Shown here one piece after another: positions 32,697 through 42,328 of a DNA stretch of 64,000 nucleotides. Origin of the DNA: Methylomicrobium lacus_A (lineage in GTDB: Bacteria; Pseudomonadota; Gammaproteobacteria; Methylococcales; Methylomonadaceae); NCBI RefSeq assembly GCF_041897535.1, contig NZ_CP169217.1:4030001-4094000 (forward strand), written 5' to 3'. Made by a program: the position numbers and the translations under genes. Below the pieces are notes generated by a model. It saw only the letters and a program-made list of their open reading frames with translations, did no database searches and was not told the origin of the DNA. Numbering within the stretch: position 1 is the stretch's first letter; every line of letters begins with the position of its first letter.

Positions 32697-33110
32697 TCAA
32701 TCCGCAAAATCATAAACCTTGTAGTGATCAACCAAAGGTCTCAACACTTCATGAATGACTTTTTGATGTTCCGGATTTTTCGAATAATTCTCCAGCGCTT
32801 CTTTGTTCTCGAACGTCGCGGAAATCGCGATATCGAAGCTGTCATCGACCGCCGGGCTCTTCGTTTCGCGTTTGAGTCCGGCGACAGGGCCGATCTCATA
32901 ACTCAAAACGCCCGGCAATTTGGACAGCCGCTTGCTGCCCTCGATATATTTCCGGCGCGCTTCCGGATCGCCGTGCTGTTTCAGCCAGATCACCACGAGA
33001 TGATGCACCTTGCCCTCCGAGGTGCTGGCAGGTTGTGCGGCGTACGCGATATTGCCCAGGCTCAATGCCGCCAACAGTAATAGTCCTTGTTTCAAGTGAG
33101 TTGTTTTCAT
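32697..33110 (-). CDS. Secreted Dabb (stress-responsive A/B barrel) domain protein
   Basis: A 137-residue protein with a cleavable signal peptide (LLLLAALSLGNIAYAAQ). The Dabb ferredoxin-like domain follows: HHLVVIWLKQHGD, LPGVLSYEIGPV, DDSFDIAISATFENKEALEN and YSKNPEHQKVI. Cytosolic Dabb proteins form dimeric barrels, some acting in aromatic polyketide cyclisation or stress response; exported ones are of unknown role. Single gene, divergent from nnr. Confidence 0.85.
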   Translation of the reverse strand: MKTTHLKQGLLLLAALSLGNIAYAAQPASTSEGKVHHLVVIWLKQHGDPEARRKYIEGSKRLSKLPGVLSYEIGPVAGLKRETKSPAVDDSFDIAISATFENKEALENYSKNPEHQKVIHEVLRPLVDHYKVYDFAD

Positions 33111-33258
33111 GGGTCAGACCTCCGGTGAATAAAAACGGTTTTTATGACCGCCAGTGTACCAGAAAATTCAGTGGCTTCTATTTGAAATGCCGGCGTGAGA
33201 ATGTTGCTAAAACCGGCTATCATAGCAGTCTGGATAGATTTTGAAGGTCTTCGACGGT

Positions 33259-34722
33259 ATGTCAACTCTCCCCCAAACCCTTTACTGCGCTGCCCAGGTC
33301 AGAGAGCTGGACCGGCTTGCGATCGAAGCATTCGGCATCCCCGGCTATCAATTGATGTGCAAGGCCGGCGGCGCGGCATTTGAATGTATAACCGCAAAAT
33401 GGCCGGAGACACGATTATTAGCGGTGTTTTGCGGCAGCGGCAATAATGCCGGTGACGGGTATGTGATTGCACGGCTTGCGCTCGAAGCAGGACTCGATGC
33501 GCTGGTGGTCAGTATCGGCGGTCCCGAAAAATTGAAAGGCGATGCATTGACTGCTTTCCGGGATTATTCCGAGGCCGGGGGCAGGGTGACGGTATTTGAT
33601 CCGGGAAGGGTGATCGAGGCCGATTTGCTGGTCGATGCCTTGCTCGGCACCGGCCTGGATCGGCCGGTGTCGGGGCTTTACGCGGACGCGATCGCGGCGA
33701 TCAATCGCTCCGGACTGCCTGTCGTTGCGGTCGATATTCCGTCGGGTCTGCATGCCGATACCGGCAACGCGATGGGCTGTGCGGTCAAGGCCGATTGCAC
33801 GGTGACCTTTATCGGGTTGAAGCAGGGGCTGTTTACCGGCCAGGCGGCCGAGTATGTCGGCGAGATTGTTTATGATGCGTTGGCGGTGCCGGATGAGGTG
33901 TTTGCTTCGGTCAAATCCAGCGTGTTTCGCGTGATACAAAAGCCTATGCTGCCGCGCCCGCGCTGTGCGCATAAGGGCGCTATGGGTCATGTGCTGGTCG
34001 TTGGCGGTGATCTCGGTTATTCCGGCGCGGCGCGCATGGCGGGCGAGGCGGCGTTGCGGGTCGGCGCGGGCCTGGTCAGCATCGCGACGCATAAGGAGCA
34101 TGCCGGCCTGATGAATCTGTACCGGCCGGAGCTGATGTGTCATGGTGTCGAAAGCGGCGCGGAATTGATGGCTTGGTTAGGCAAGGCCGATGTTCTGGTG
34201 CTGGGCCCTGGGTTGGGGCAGGGCGCTTGGGGCAAGGAAATGTTCAGTGCCGTGCTGAAATCAGACAAGCCGATCGTGCTCGATGCGGATGGGTTGAATT
34301 TATTGTCAGTATCTCCGCTCAGCAAGCCGAACTGGGTTTTGACGCCGCATCCCGGCGAGGCAGGGCGCCTGCTGCGCAGTTCCACGCCATCCGTGCAGCA
34401 GGACCGTTTCGCGGCGGCAACTGCGGTTCGTGCGGCTTACGGCGGCATCGCGGTATTGAAAGGTGCGGGGACTTTGATCGCGAGCGAATCTCAGATTGCG
34501 GTATCGACGACCGGCAATCCCGGCATGGCCTCGGGCGGCATGGGCGATGTGTTGTCCGGCGTGATCGCGGGACTCATCGCGCAAGGCCTCGACTTACAGG
34601 AGGCGGCCGAACAGGGTGTGTTTTTGCACGGCCGCGCCGCCGATCTGGCGGCCGTGAAGGACGGCGAACGCGGCCTGCTCGCGACTGATTTATTGCCCTT
34701 TTTGAGACAGTTGGTGAATTGA
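33259..34722 (+). CDS. nnr: Bifunctional NAD(P)H-hydrate epimerase / ADP-dependent dehydratase
   Basis: A 487-residue repair enzyme. The N-terminal epimerase (YjeF_N) has FCGSGNNAGDGYVIARLALE and ALLGTGLDRPVSG. The C-terminal dehydratase kinase-like domain has KGAMGHVLVVGGDLGYSGAA, VLDADGLNLL, TPHPGEAGRLL and NPGMASGGMGDVLSG. It restores NADH and NADPH damaged by hydration. The ATG at 33259 (MSTLPQTLYC) is preferred; an in-frame TTG lies 18 nt upstream. It overlaps tsaE by one base (TGATG), the classic nnr-tsaE pair. Confidence 0.95.
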   Translation: MSTLPQTLYCAAQVRELDRLAIEAFGIPGYQLMCKAGGAAFECITAKWPETRLLAVFCGSGNNAGDGYVIARLALEAGLDALVVSIGGPEKLKGDALTAFRDYSEAGGRVTVFDPGRVIEADLLVDALLGTGLDRPVSGLYADAIAAINRSGLPVVAVDIPSGLHADTGNAMGCAVKADCTVTFIGLKQGLFTGQAAEYVGEIVYDALAVPDEVFASVKSSVFRVIQKPMLPRPRCAHKGAMGHVLVVGGDLGYSGAARMAGEAALRVGAGLVSIATHKEHAGLMNLYRPELMCHGVESGAELMAWLGKADVLVLGPGLGQGAWGKEMFSAVLKSDKPIVLDADGLNLLSVSPLSKPNWVLTPHPGEAGRLLRSSTPSVQQDRFAAATAVRAAYGGIAVLKGAGTLIASESQIAVSTTGNPGMASGGMGDVLSGVIAGLIAQGLDLQEAAEQGVFLHGRAADLAAVKDGERGLLATDLLPFLRQLVN

Positions 34723-35198
34723 TGCAACGCTATTTAGAATCCACGGAAGCAACCGAACAATTCGGCGCGGAGTTGTGGTGCCTGTTGCCGGCGAAATGTT
34801 TGGTGTTTCTGCACGGCGACCTGGGCGCGGGCAAGACCACGCTGGTCCGCGGTTTTTTGCAGGCGGCGGGTCATCTCGGCGTGGTGAAGAGCCCGACTTA
34901 TACGCTGGTCGAGGAATACCAGATCGGCGGCCGGAAAGTTTATCATTTCGATCTCTACCGCTTGGCCGACCCGGAAGAGTTGGAATGGATCGGCATTCGC
35001 GATTATCTGGACGACGAAGCCGTTTGTATCATCGAATGGCCCGAAATGGGCGAGGGCATGCTGCCTGCGGCGGATTTGGCTATCCATTTACGGGTGCAGG
35101 ACGCGGGCAGGCTGATCAGCGTCGATGTGTTTGCGGAGCGGTTAAAAGATTTGTTCGCAAATGCTTTTGACGAGGTTGTCGCCGCGCGAAACAAATAA
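34722..35198 (+). CDS. tsaE: tRNA threonylcarbamoyladenosine biosynthesis ATPase TsaE
   Basis: A 158-residue P-loop ATPase. Walker A is FLHGDLGAGKTTLVRGFLQA (about residues 28-47), followed by SPTYTLVEEY and YHFDLYRL, then IIEWPEMGEG. It drives turnover of the TsaBD complex that installs t6A on tRNAs. Overlaps nnr. Amidase amiB, a common downstream neighbour, is absent; a non-coding stretch and tRNA-Leu follow. Confidence 0.95.
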   Translation: MQRYLESTEATEQFGAELWCLLPAKCLVFLHGDLGAGKTTLVRGFLQAAGHLGVVKSPTYTLVEEYQIGGRKVYHFDLYRLADPEELEWIGIRDYLDDEAVCIIEWPEMGEGMLPAADLAIHLRVQDAGRLISVDVFAERLKDLFANAFDEVVAARNK

Positions 35199-35441
35199 TA
35201 CAATTCGAATCTGTTTTGAGGCTTTGGCGGGGTTAGGGCTTTGCTTCAGTCGCTGAGGCGAAATGAAAGCTCGATGCCTTATTCCAGTTTCATACTGAAC
35301 TGGCTGAAGCCCAGGCAGAATAATAGCTTGAGACTCTAAGCGTTATTTAGAGAAATTTTCTATCGGATGATAGGCGATGTCGCTAAGGAGGAGAAATGCA
35401 GATGGGTCTGATTTTCGATGTCCATAATTACGAAGTAATTA
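35199..35441. other. Non-coding stretch beyond tsaE
   Basis: No gene was found in these roughly 240 bp. It contains an imperfect inverted repeat around 35285-35304 and a strong Shine-Dalgarno-like AAGGAGG at 35385-35391. The only frame that follows it runs antisense through the tRNA and is rejected as coding. Confidence 0.4.
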
Positions 35442-35444
35442 TGG
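35422..35444. repeat. Inverted repeat overlapping the tRNA-Leu 3' end
   Basis: CCATAATTAC and GTAATTATGG form a 10-bp perfect stem with a 3-nt loop. On the minus strand the first arm begins with the encoded CCA end of tRNA-Leu. It lacks a U-tract, so it is not a standard terminator, but it may influence 3' processing. Confidence 0.6.
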
Positions 35445-35528
35445 TGCCGAGGAGAGGACTTGAACCTCCACGAGCTTGCGCCCACTAGCACCTGAAGCTA
35501 GCGTGTCTACCAATTTCACCACCTCGGC
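35442..35528 (-). tRNA. tRNA-Leu (anticodon CAG)
   Basis: An 87-nt gene with a 7-bp acceptor stem (GCCGAGG/CCTCGGC), D-arm TGGTGAAATTGGTAGACA, anticodon stem CTAGC/GCTAG around loop TTCAGGT giving anticodon CAG, a long class II variable arm, a T-loop GGTTCAAGTCC, and an encoded CCA. It decodes CUG. Confidence 0.95.
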
Positions 35529-35558
35529 AGGCGATGTGTTATCTCAGTTGATTTGCAC

Positions 35559-35587
35559 ATTATACGGGCCGATTTTGAGGTTGTCAA
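35559..35587 (-). promoter_or_regulatory. Consensus sigma70 promoter of tRNA-Leu
   Basis: On the minus strand TTGACA (35587-35582), a 17-bp spacer and TATAAT (35564-35559) are a perfect match to the sigma70 consensus. Transcription would start near 35552, about 24 nt before the mature tRNA 5' end. Confidence 0.85.
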
Positions 35588-35830
35588 ACAATTTTAAATT
35601 TTTTTATCGGCTTCCGACAAAGCGTATAAAACGTGCGTCATTTCAGCCATCGATGCAGAGATTTTTTGCGCTAAAGCCGCGAGTTTTTTTAATCTCCCGG
35701 CCTCGAAGCGTGTATCATATATCAACATGTTGAGCAATCAAGTTTTTATCCTGGATTTTTTCGATGCCGCCAAATCTTCGGCGCAAGCGTACAGTCCACT
35801 CATCCCATCCAAGTTATCTATTCATTCTAA

Positions 35831-38083
35831 ATGCCGTCCAAGTCAAAAAAAGTCGCTGACTTCACTTTAACCCACGATCCCTACGCCGAACGCGAAGCGG
35901 AAAAATACCAGCGTCCGATTCCAAGTCGCGAACTGATCCTGCAATACATCGAGCATGCCGGCAAGCCGCTCAAGCGTGCGGAAATTGCCGAAGCCTTCGC
36001 GCTGAGCGACGACGAGCAACTGGAAGCCCTGCGCCGGCGTCTTCGGGCGATGGAAAGAGACGGGCAGTTACTGTTCAATCGCGGACAAAAATACTGCCTG
36101 GTCAATAACAAGGATCTGATCGTCGGCCGCATTCTCGGTCACCCGGACGGCTACGGCTTCCTGCGTCCCGACGACGGTTCGGACGATTTGTATTTGTCGC
36201 CGCGCGAGATGAACGCGCTCCTGCATAACGACCGCGCGATGGTGCGCATTGCCGGCATCGATAAAAAAGGCCGCCGAGAAGGCGCGGTGGTCGAAGTTCT
36301 GGAGCGCAACACGCAGCAGGTCGTCGGCCGTTTTGTGAAGGACGGCTTTTTCTATGTCGTGCCCGATAACAAAAATATCGCGCAGAGCGTGCTGATTTCG
36401 CAAGGCCATTTCGGCGCGGCGAAACCCGGCCAGATCGTGATCGCCGAAATCCTCGAGCAGCCGACCAAGGTCAGGCAGCCGATCGGGCGTGTGATTGAAG
36501 TGCTCGGCGACCATCTGGCGCCCGGCATGGAAATCGAGATGGCGATTCGCTCCTATGGCTTGCCATATCAATGGCCGGAAGCGCTGCTCGAAGAAATCCA
36601 GGCGTTCAGCGAGGAAGTGCCGGAAGCGGCCAAGCAAAACCGCGTCGATTTGCGCGACACGCCGCTGGTCACGATCGACGGCGAGGACGCGCGCGACTTT
36701 GATGATGCGGTGTTTTGCAAAAAGACATCGAAAGGCTGGAAACTGTTGGTCGCGATCGCGGACGTTTCGCATTACGTTCAAGTCAGCACGGCTCTCGACC
36801 AGGAGGCGAAAAACCGCAGCACGTCGGTATATTTTCCGGAAAAAGTGATTCCGATGCTGCCGGAGATTTTGTCGAACGGACTCTGTTCATTGAATCCGCA
36901 TGTCGACCGGCTGTGCATGGTCTGCGAGCTCGTGATCGATGGTCAGGGGCACGTGGTCCGGTCGAGCTTCTTCGAAGGCGTGATGCGCTCTCATGCCCGG
37001 CTGACCTATACCGAAGTCGCGAAGATGCTGGTCGAGAACGACAAAGCTCTTTCCAACAAACACAAGGCGCTGCTGCCGCATCTTAAGGAACTGTATGCAT
37101 TGTACCAGGTGATGCGCCTCAGCCGCGAAGAGCGCGGCGCGATGGACTTCGATACCCAGGAAACGCGGATCATTTTCGGCAAGGAGCGTAAAATCGACCG
37201 CATCGTACCGCTGGTGCGCAACGACGCGCATAAACTGATCGAAGAGTTCATGATCGCGGCGAACATGGCGGCGGCGCGTTTTTTGAACAAGAAAAAAATC
37301 CCCAAACTGCTGCGCATTCACGAAGGTCCGAGCGCTGACAAATTGCTGGCCCTGCGCACTTTTCTCGGCGAACTCGGGCTGAAACTGGGCGGTGGGCTCA
37401 AGCCGACGCCGCTCGATTACATGCATCTGATGCAGTCGATCAAGGAGCGGCCCGATGCGCATCTGATCCAAACGGTGCTGCTGCGCTCGATGTCGCAGGC
37501 CGTTTACAGTCCCGATATAAAAGGCCATTTCGGTTTGGCGCTAGAAGAATACGCGCATTTCACCTCGCCGATCCGCCGTTATCCCGACCTGCTCGTGCAC
37601 CGCGGCATCCGCCACGCCTTGCAGGGCAAAAAACCGGAAAGTTTCGTCTATAGCCATCCCGACATGGTATTGCTCGGCGAGCATTGCTCCGCGAACGAGC
37701 GGCGCGCCGATGACGCGACCCGCGACGTGGTGCTCTGGCTCAAATGCGAGTACATGATGGACAAGATCGGCGAGGAGTTCTCCGGCCTGATTTCGGCGGT
37801 CACCTCGTTCGGCTTTTTCGTCGAACTCGAAGAGATTTATGTCGAAGGCCTTGTGCATATCAGCAATCTGGGTCAGGATTATTTCCATTTCGACCCGGTC
37901 AGCCACCAGCTTCGCGGCGAACGCACCAATACGGTGTTCCGTTTGGGCGACAGCGTCAAGATCCAGGTCGTGCGCGTCGACTTGGATGAAAAGAAGATTG
38001 ATTTCGAGTTGATCAAAAAACGCAGCGCGGCCACCAAGACGAAGTCGCGCAGCAGGTCGCGGCAAAGGAAGAAAAAGGAATAA
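35831..38083 (+). CDS. rnr: Ribonuclease R
   Basis: A 750-residue 3'-5' exoribonuclease: N-terminal winged-helix segment (LKRAEIAEAFALSDDEQL), cold-shock domains (about 80-250), RNB catalytic domain (VTIDGEDARDFDDAVFC with the metal-binding acidic residues, about 280-600; HFTSPIRRYPDLLVHRG), and an S1 domain (about 640-725) followed by a Lys/Arg-rich tail typical of RNase R. It degrades structured RNA and acts in tRNA/rRNA quality control. The usual neighbour rlmB is missing; a transposase remnant follows instead. Confidence 0.95.
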   Translation: MPSKSKKVADFTLTHDPYAEREAEKYQRPIPSRELILQYIEHAGKPLKRAEIAEAFALSDDEQLEALRRRLRAMERDGQLLFNRGQKYCLVNNKDLIVGRILGHPDGYGFLRPDDGSDDLYLSPREMNALLHNDRAMVRIAGIDKKGRREGAVVEVLERNTQQVVGRFVKDGFFYVVPDNKNIAQSVLISQGHFGAAKPGQIVIAEILEQPTKVRQPIGRVIEVLGDHLAPGMEIEMAIRSYGLPYQWPEALLEEIQAFSEEVPEAAKQNRVDLRDTPLVTIDGEDARDFDDAVFCKKTSKGWKLLVAIADVSHYVQVSTALDQEAKNRSTSVYFPEKVIPMLPEILSNGLCSLNPHVDRLCMVCELVIDGQGHVVRSSFFEGVMRSHARLTYTEVAKMLVENDKALSNKHKALLPHLKELYALYQVMRLSREERGAMDFDTQETRIIFGKERKIDRIVPLVRNDAHKLIEEFMIAANMAAARFLNKKKIPKLLRIHEGPSADKLLALRTFLGELGLKLGGGLKPTPLDYMHLMQSIKERPDAHLIQTVLLRSMSQAVYSPDIKGHFGLALEEYAHFTSPIRRYPDLLVHRGIRHALQGKKPESFVYSHPDMVLLGEHCSANERRADDATRDVVLWLKCEYMMDKIGEEFSGLISAVTSFGFFVELEEIYVEGLVHISNLGQDYFHFDPVSHQLRGERTNTVFRLGDSVKIQVVRVDLDEKKIDFELIKKRSAATKTKSRSRSRQRKKKE

Positions 38084-38116
38084 GGATTTGCTCAAAAATA
38101 ACTTCCCGAAATCCCC

Positions 38117-38675
38117 CTACGGAAAAGCCCGATAATTCCAGCGAGCAAGATGCTCATCAAAAACAATCCTGATGTTTTCGAGGAAATCCGCGGCACATTT
38201 TTTCCCGGTCTCGTAAACGCCAGCCAACACCTCCACCGTGACTTTCGGTCCGGTGGCCGTTCTTGCCTGTTCCATGAAGTGCTTGGCAATGGCGAGCGAA
38301 TGAAAGACGACGCCCTGGCAGGCACGGGTGATGTGCGGAAACAGGCGATGCTCAATCGGATGTGTTTTGAGCAATACGGCGGATAATGCGCCATGCGAAT
38401 TTCCAGCCCCAATTGGGTCGCCGGCGCCTGCAACGCTTCCTTGAACACATGGCGATTGGCGGCATTACTGCCGCCGCCATCGCAGAGGATGAGCAACCTG
38501 CGCGCTTAGGGATAGTGCCGGTTGCCGTGCCGTTGCCACCACTGGGCAATGCTGGCACAGCATAATTCGCTGGTATCGTGGCTAGTGTTGAGGTGTATCG
38601 TGCCTTCGTTCAACAGTTTGCGCACCGTGTTCGGGCTGACCGGCGTCGCTTTCGCGCCCAAGCGCCTAAACCGCT
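38117..38675 (-). pseudogene. ISAzo13-type transposase remnant
   Basis: Minus-strand fragments of one transposase in several frames: VSPNTVRKLLNEG, then LNTSHDTSELCCASIAQWW, an in-frame stop, LLILCDGGGSNAANRHVFKE, MAHYPPYCSKH, then in another frame PIEHRLFPHITRACQGVVFH and LARWNYRAFP. The order and spacing fit an ISAzo13-like protein with its middle deleted, one nonsense codon and one frameshift. The remnant abuts the glnD stop codon and occupies the place where rlmB often follows rnr. Its ends are approximate and no inverted repeats were found. Confidence 0.7.
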
Positions 38676-38676
38676 G

Positions 38677-41307
38677 TTACCTTTCCAGGGCGTTGATGAT
38701 TTCTTCCCGGAGTTTTTCCAGGGCGCCTGGGTCGGTAATCGGCCGCAGAGTGCTGTCGGTGACGTAGAACATGTCTTCGGCGCGGCTGCCGATCGTGGTG
38801 ATCTTGGCGTTATGCAGATTGATCTGTTGCTTCAGGAAGGCGCGGCCGATTTTCGAAAGCAGTCCGGCCCTATCGGTGGTGATCAATTCGATGATCGTGC
38901 AATGGCACATTGGGTCGGCATGAAACTGGATGCTGGTCGGAATCGGAAAGTGTTTGGCCTGCCGGGATTGGCGATGAATGTTTTTGCGCTCGTTGACCGT
39001 CTTGTGCAATAGATTGTTGCGCAATGCGGAGCAAATATGCACTTCCCGGATCAAATCCCGGATCGGTTCGCCGTTTTGTTCGAGCACCTGAAAACTGTTC
39101 AAGGCATAATTGTCCGTGGTCGTCATGATCCTGGCGTCGAGCACGGTCAGGCCCAATTGGTCCAGCGTCGCGGTGCTGATCGAAAAGATGTTGCCTTCGT
39201 TTTTCGTATAGACGAAAACTTCCGCGCTGCCGTGCTGGGTTTGCGGACGCAGCAAGACCAGCGGCAGCTCGGCTTCGTTGGAGGAGGCAATTGCGATCGT
39301 ATGCCAGACGATTTCATCGGCCGAATAGCGCAGGAAATAATCGTCGCTCGCGTGCTGCCAGGAGGCATCAATGTCCTGTTCGGACAAGCCGAGCTGAATC
39401 AGTTCGTCGCGCGCTTCTTTCTTGGTTTCGAGGATGCGGTCGGTTTGACCGGCCGGGTTCGGCAGGCCCCGGCGCAGCATCTGATGGGTCGCGGTATAAA
39501 GTTCCTTCAGCAGCGAATCCTTCCATGAATTCCACAGTTCGGGATTGGTCGCGCGAATGTCGGCGACGGTCAACAGGTAGAGATGGTTCAAATACTCGAC
39601 GCTGCCGACCTGTTGCGCAAATTCGTGGATCACTTCCGGGTCGCTGATGTCCTTGCGTTGCGCGGTCATCGACATGATCAGATGGTGGCGTACCAGCCAG
39701 CCGATCAGCTTGGTGTCGTGCGCGGAAAAACCGTGCTGCTGACAGAATTCCCGGGCGATGTCTTCGCCTATCGTCGAGTGGTCGCCGTTTCTGCCCTTGG
39801 CAATGTCGTGAAAAAGCCCGGCAAAATAAAGCAGTTCGGGCTTGCCGATCAACAGAAAGATCTGGCTGCAGAACGGCAGCTCGTCCTTGTGTTTTTCGAG
39901 CGAAAAGCGGCGCAGGTTGCGGATCACGAACAGCGTGTGCTCATCGACCGTGTAGATATGAAACAGGTCGTACTGCATGCGGGCGACGATATTCGCGAAG
40001 GCGGGCAGGTAGGCGGCGAGGATGCCGTAGCGGTTCATCCGCCTGAGCTGGTGGGTCAGGCCCCTAGGCTGCTGGAAGATTTCGACAAACAGCCGGTTCG
40101 CGGTCTTGTCCTGGCGAAAAGCGTCGTCGATCAGGTGCAGGCTTTTGCGGATCAGGCGGATCGTGGTCGCGCGCACCCCTTTGAGGTCGCGGTTTTGCTC
40201 CAGGATCAGAATCAGTTCGAGCAGGGCGACCGGACGGTTGGCGAAAACCTGGTCGTCGACCGCTTCCAGATAGCCGTTGATCGCAACGAATTGCGTGTTC
40301 TCGGGAATGGGCTTGATGTCGGTGTGGCCGTTGATGAAGCGTTCGTGAAACAGCTGCAGCAGCATTTCATTCAAGCGCTCGAGACCCAAGACGGTTTTGA
40401 AATAGAACTGCATGAACAGTTCGACATCCTGATTGTAATGCTGATCCTCGCAGCTAAAGCCGAATTGCGTGGCCAGTTCGCGCTGGTAGTCGAAAATCAG
40501 CCGGTCTTCGCAGCGATGGGTCAGCAAATGCAGGGCATAGCGGATGCGCCAGAGCACCTCGACCGCATCGACCAGCTCATTGTATTCGGAAACCGGCAGG
40601 AAGCCGTATTTGATCAGTTCCTTCAGAGTCGACGAATTGTAATGGCGCTTGAACACCCAGGCGATGACCTGGCGGTCGCGCAGCCCGCCGGGGCCTTCCT
40701 TGATATTCGGCTCTAGGTTGTAGGCGGTGTCATGGAATTTGGCGTAGCGTTGGCGCTGTTCTTCCATTTTGGCCGCGAAAAACTGGTCCGAAGGCCAAAT
40801 CTTGTCGGGCGAGATGTCTCCCCGGAGTGTTTCATACAGATCCTGGTTGCCGCAAATCAGCCGCATTTCCATCAAACTGGTGATGATGGTCTGATCGTCC
40901 ATCGCCTGGCGTACGCATTCCTTGATCGTGCGCACGCTGTGGCCGGGTTTCAGGCCAATGTCCCAGAGAAAGGTGAAAAATTGTACCAGCGCATCCTGAT
41001 GCGGGGCGTCGCCCTCCGAATCGAGCAGCACCATGATGTCGATATCGGAATACGGAAACAACTCGCGCCGACCGTAACCGCCCACCGCGATCAGGCTCAG
41101 GCGGGGGGAATCGTCGCCGAGAAACAGGCGCCAGCAGCGGCCCAGGATCGCGTCGATGAAATCGGATTTGGCGTGCAGCAGCGGCAGCACCGACTGATGC
41201 GGGTCGAATTGCAGGCGTAGCTCGCAGTCCTTTTCTTTAAGCAGTTGCTTGAAGAACGGCAGGCTGTCGGAACCCGTGAGGGGCAGGGTAGCGGTGGGGT
41301 CGTTCAA
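38677..41307 (-). CDS. glnD: Bifunctional uridylyltransferase/uridylyl-removing enzyme (PII sensor GlnD)
   Basis: An 876-residue nitrogen sensor that uridylylates PII under nitrogen limitation and removes UMP when glutamine is high. It has the nucleotidyltransferase motif (GGYGRRELFPYSDIDIMVLL), a GlnD PII-uridylyltransferase domain, the HD domain (LFHDIAKGRNGDHSTIGEDI) and two C-terminal ACT domains (about 695-770 and 805-876). The best start is TTG 41307 (LNDPTATL) with AAAGG 8-12 nt upstream; longer starts run into map. Only 5 nt separate map and glnD. Confidence 0.93.
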   Translation of the reverse strand: MNDPTATLPLTGSDSLPFFKQLLKEKDCELRLQFDPHQSVLPLLHAKSDFIDAILGRCWRLFLGDDSPRLSLIAVGGYGRRELFPYSDIDIMVLLDSEGDAPHQDALVQFFTFLWDIGLKPGHSVRTIKECVRQAMDDQTIITSLMEMRLICGNQDLYETLRGDISPDKIWPSDQFFAAKMEEQRQRYAKFHDTAYNLEPNIKEGPGGLRDRQVIAWVFKRHYNSSTLKELIKYGFLPVSEYNELVDAVEVLWRIRYALHLLTHRCEDRLIFDYQRELATQFGFSCEDQHYNQDVELFMQFYFKTVLGLERLNEMLLQLFHERFINGHTDIKPIPENTQFVAINGYLEAVDDQVFANRPVALLELILILEQNRDLKGVRATTIRLIRKSLHLIDDAFRQDKTANRLFVEIFQQPRGLTHQLRRMNRYGILAAYLPAFANIVARMQYDLFHIYTVDEHTLFVIRNLRRFSLEKHKDELPFCSQIFLLIGKPELLYFAGLFHDIAKGRNGDHSTIGEDIAREFCQQHGFSAHDTKLIGWLVRHHLIMSMTAQRKDISDPEVIHEFAQQVGSVEYLNHLYLLTVADIRATNPELWNSWKDSLLKELYTATHQMLRRGLPNPAGQTDRILETKKEARDELIQLGLSEQDIDASWQHASDDYFLRYSADEIVWHTIAIASSNEAELPLVLLRPQTQHGSAEVFVYTKNEGNIFSISTATLDQLGLTVLDARIMTTTDNYALNSFQVLEQNGEPIRDLIREVHICSALRNNLLHKTVNERKNIHRQSRQAKHFPIPTSIQFHADPMCHCTIIELITTDRAGLLSKIGRAFLKQQINLHNAKITTIGSRAEDMFYVTDSTLRPITDPGALEKLREEIINALER

Positions 41308-41312
41308 GGCGT

Positions 41313-42077
41313 TTACCTTTCTTCCTGGCGTAACGTCAGTATTTCGTAGCCGTCGGCGGTGACCAGTACGGTATGCTCCCACTGCGCGGACAGGCTGCGG
41401 TCCTTGGTCACGACGGTCCAGCCGTCCGACAACACCTTGATATGGCGTTTGCCGATATTGATCATCGGTTCGATCGTAAAGATCATGCCCGGTCGGAGCA
41501 CTTCGCCGGTGCCGGCTTTGCCGTAATGCAATACTTGGGGATCTTCATGAAAGACTTTGCCGATGCCGTGTCCGCAAAACTCCCTGACCACCGAGTAGCG
41601 GTTGCCTTCCGCGTGTTTCTGGATCGCCTCGCCGATGTCTCCCAGTGTCGCGCCGGGTTTGACCCGCTGAATGCCCAGGTACATCGATTCCTGAGTCACT
41701 TTGATCAGACGTTTGGCATGCGGGCTGACCTCGCCGACGCAGAACATTTTGCTGGTGTCGCCGTGATAATCATCCTTGATCACGGTGATGTCGATATTGA
41801 TGATGTCGCCGGATTTCAGCTTTTTTTCGCAGGGAATGCCGTGGCAGACCTGCTGATTGATCGAAGTGCAGATCGATTTCGGAAAACCGCGGTAATTCAG
41901 CGGCGCCGGAATCGCATTTTGCACATTCACGATGTAGTTGTGGCAGATAGTGTCCAATTCATTGGTCGTAATGCCCGGCACGACATGCGGTTCGATCATT
42001 TCGAGCACTTCGGCGGCCAGGCGGCCGGCGATGCGCATTTTTTCGATTTCGGATTCGGTTTTGATGGTGATGCTCAT
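41313..42077 (-). CDS. map: Methionine aminopeptidase, type I
   Basis: A 254-residue metalloprotease that removes initiator Met. The dinuclear metal ligands are visible: Asp in IINIDITVIKDDYHGDTSKM, His in FCGHGIGKVFHEDP, Glu in MIFTIEPMIN and Glu in QWEHTVLVT. Length and motifs are standard. Head of the map-glnD transcript and divergent from rpsB, the conserved map/rpsB arrangement. Confidence 0.96.
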   Translation of the reverse strand: MSITIKTESEIEKMRIAGRLAAEVLEMIEPHVVPGITTNELDTICHNYIVNVQNAIPAPLNYRGFPKSICTSINQQVCHGIPCEKKLKSGDIINIDITVIKDDYHGDTSKMFCVGEVSPHAKRLIKVTQESMYLGIQRVKPGATLGDIGEAIQKHAEGNRYSVVREFCGHGIGKVFHEDPQVLHYGKAGTGEVLRPGMIFTIEPMINIGKRHIKVLSDGWTVVTKDRSLSAQWEHTVLVTADGYEILTLRQEER

Positions 42078-42328
42078 GACGTGGGCAAAGACTCAATGCA
42101 ATTTAAAAAGTTCGATAAAATTAAAGTTTCAAGGTTTACGGCACTAGGAAAAAGCTGAGTTTTGCCGTAAAAAGCGCCTCAATATATCATATATCCATAT
42201 CGCATATATCCACTTTGGACGAACTTTGGCGCTGTTTGTCGCGAAAAGGCCGGGCGTTTTGGCGATGATTTGCCCGCATTTCGCGGCGCTTAGGCGGGAG
42301 CGAAACGGCAAAAGGCCAGGAAATGGAT

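Noticed and set aside
35396..35488. Short ORF with a strong Shine-Dalgarno (AAGGAGG) giving a peptide ending RRGLEPPRACAH
   Set aside because: It reads antisense through the tRNA-Leu gene; this peptide pattern is a well-known artefact of translating the complement of a tRNA.
39583..40716. 377-codon plus-strand frame opposite glnD
   Set aside because: GC-driven shadow; the protein has no recognisable motif while glnD on the other strand is complete.
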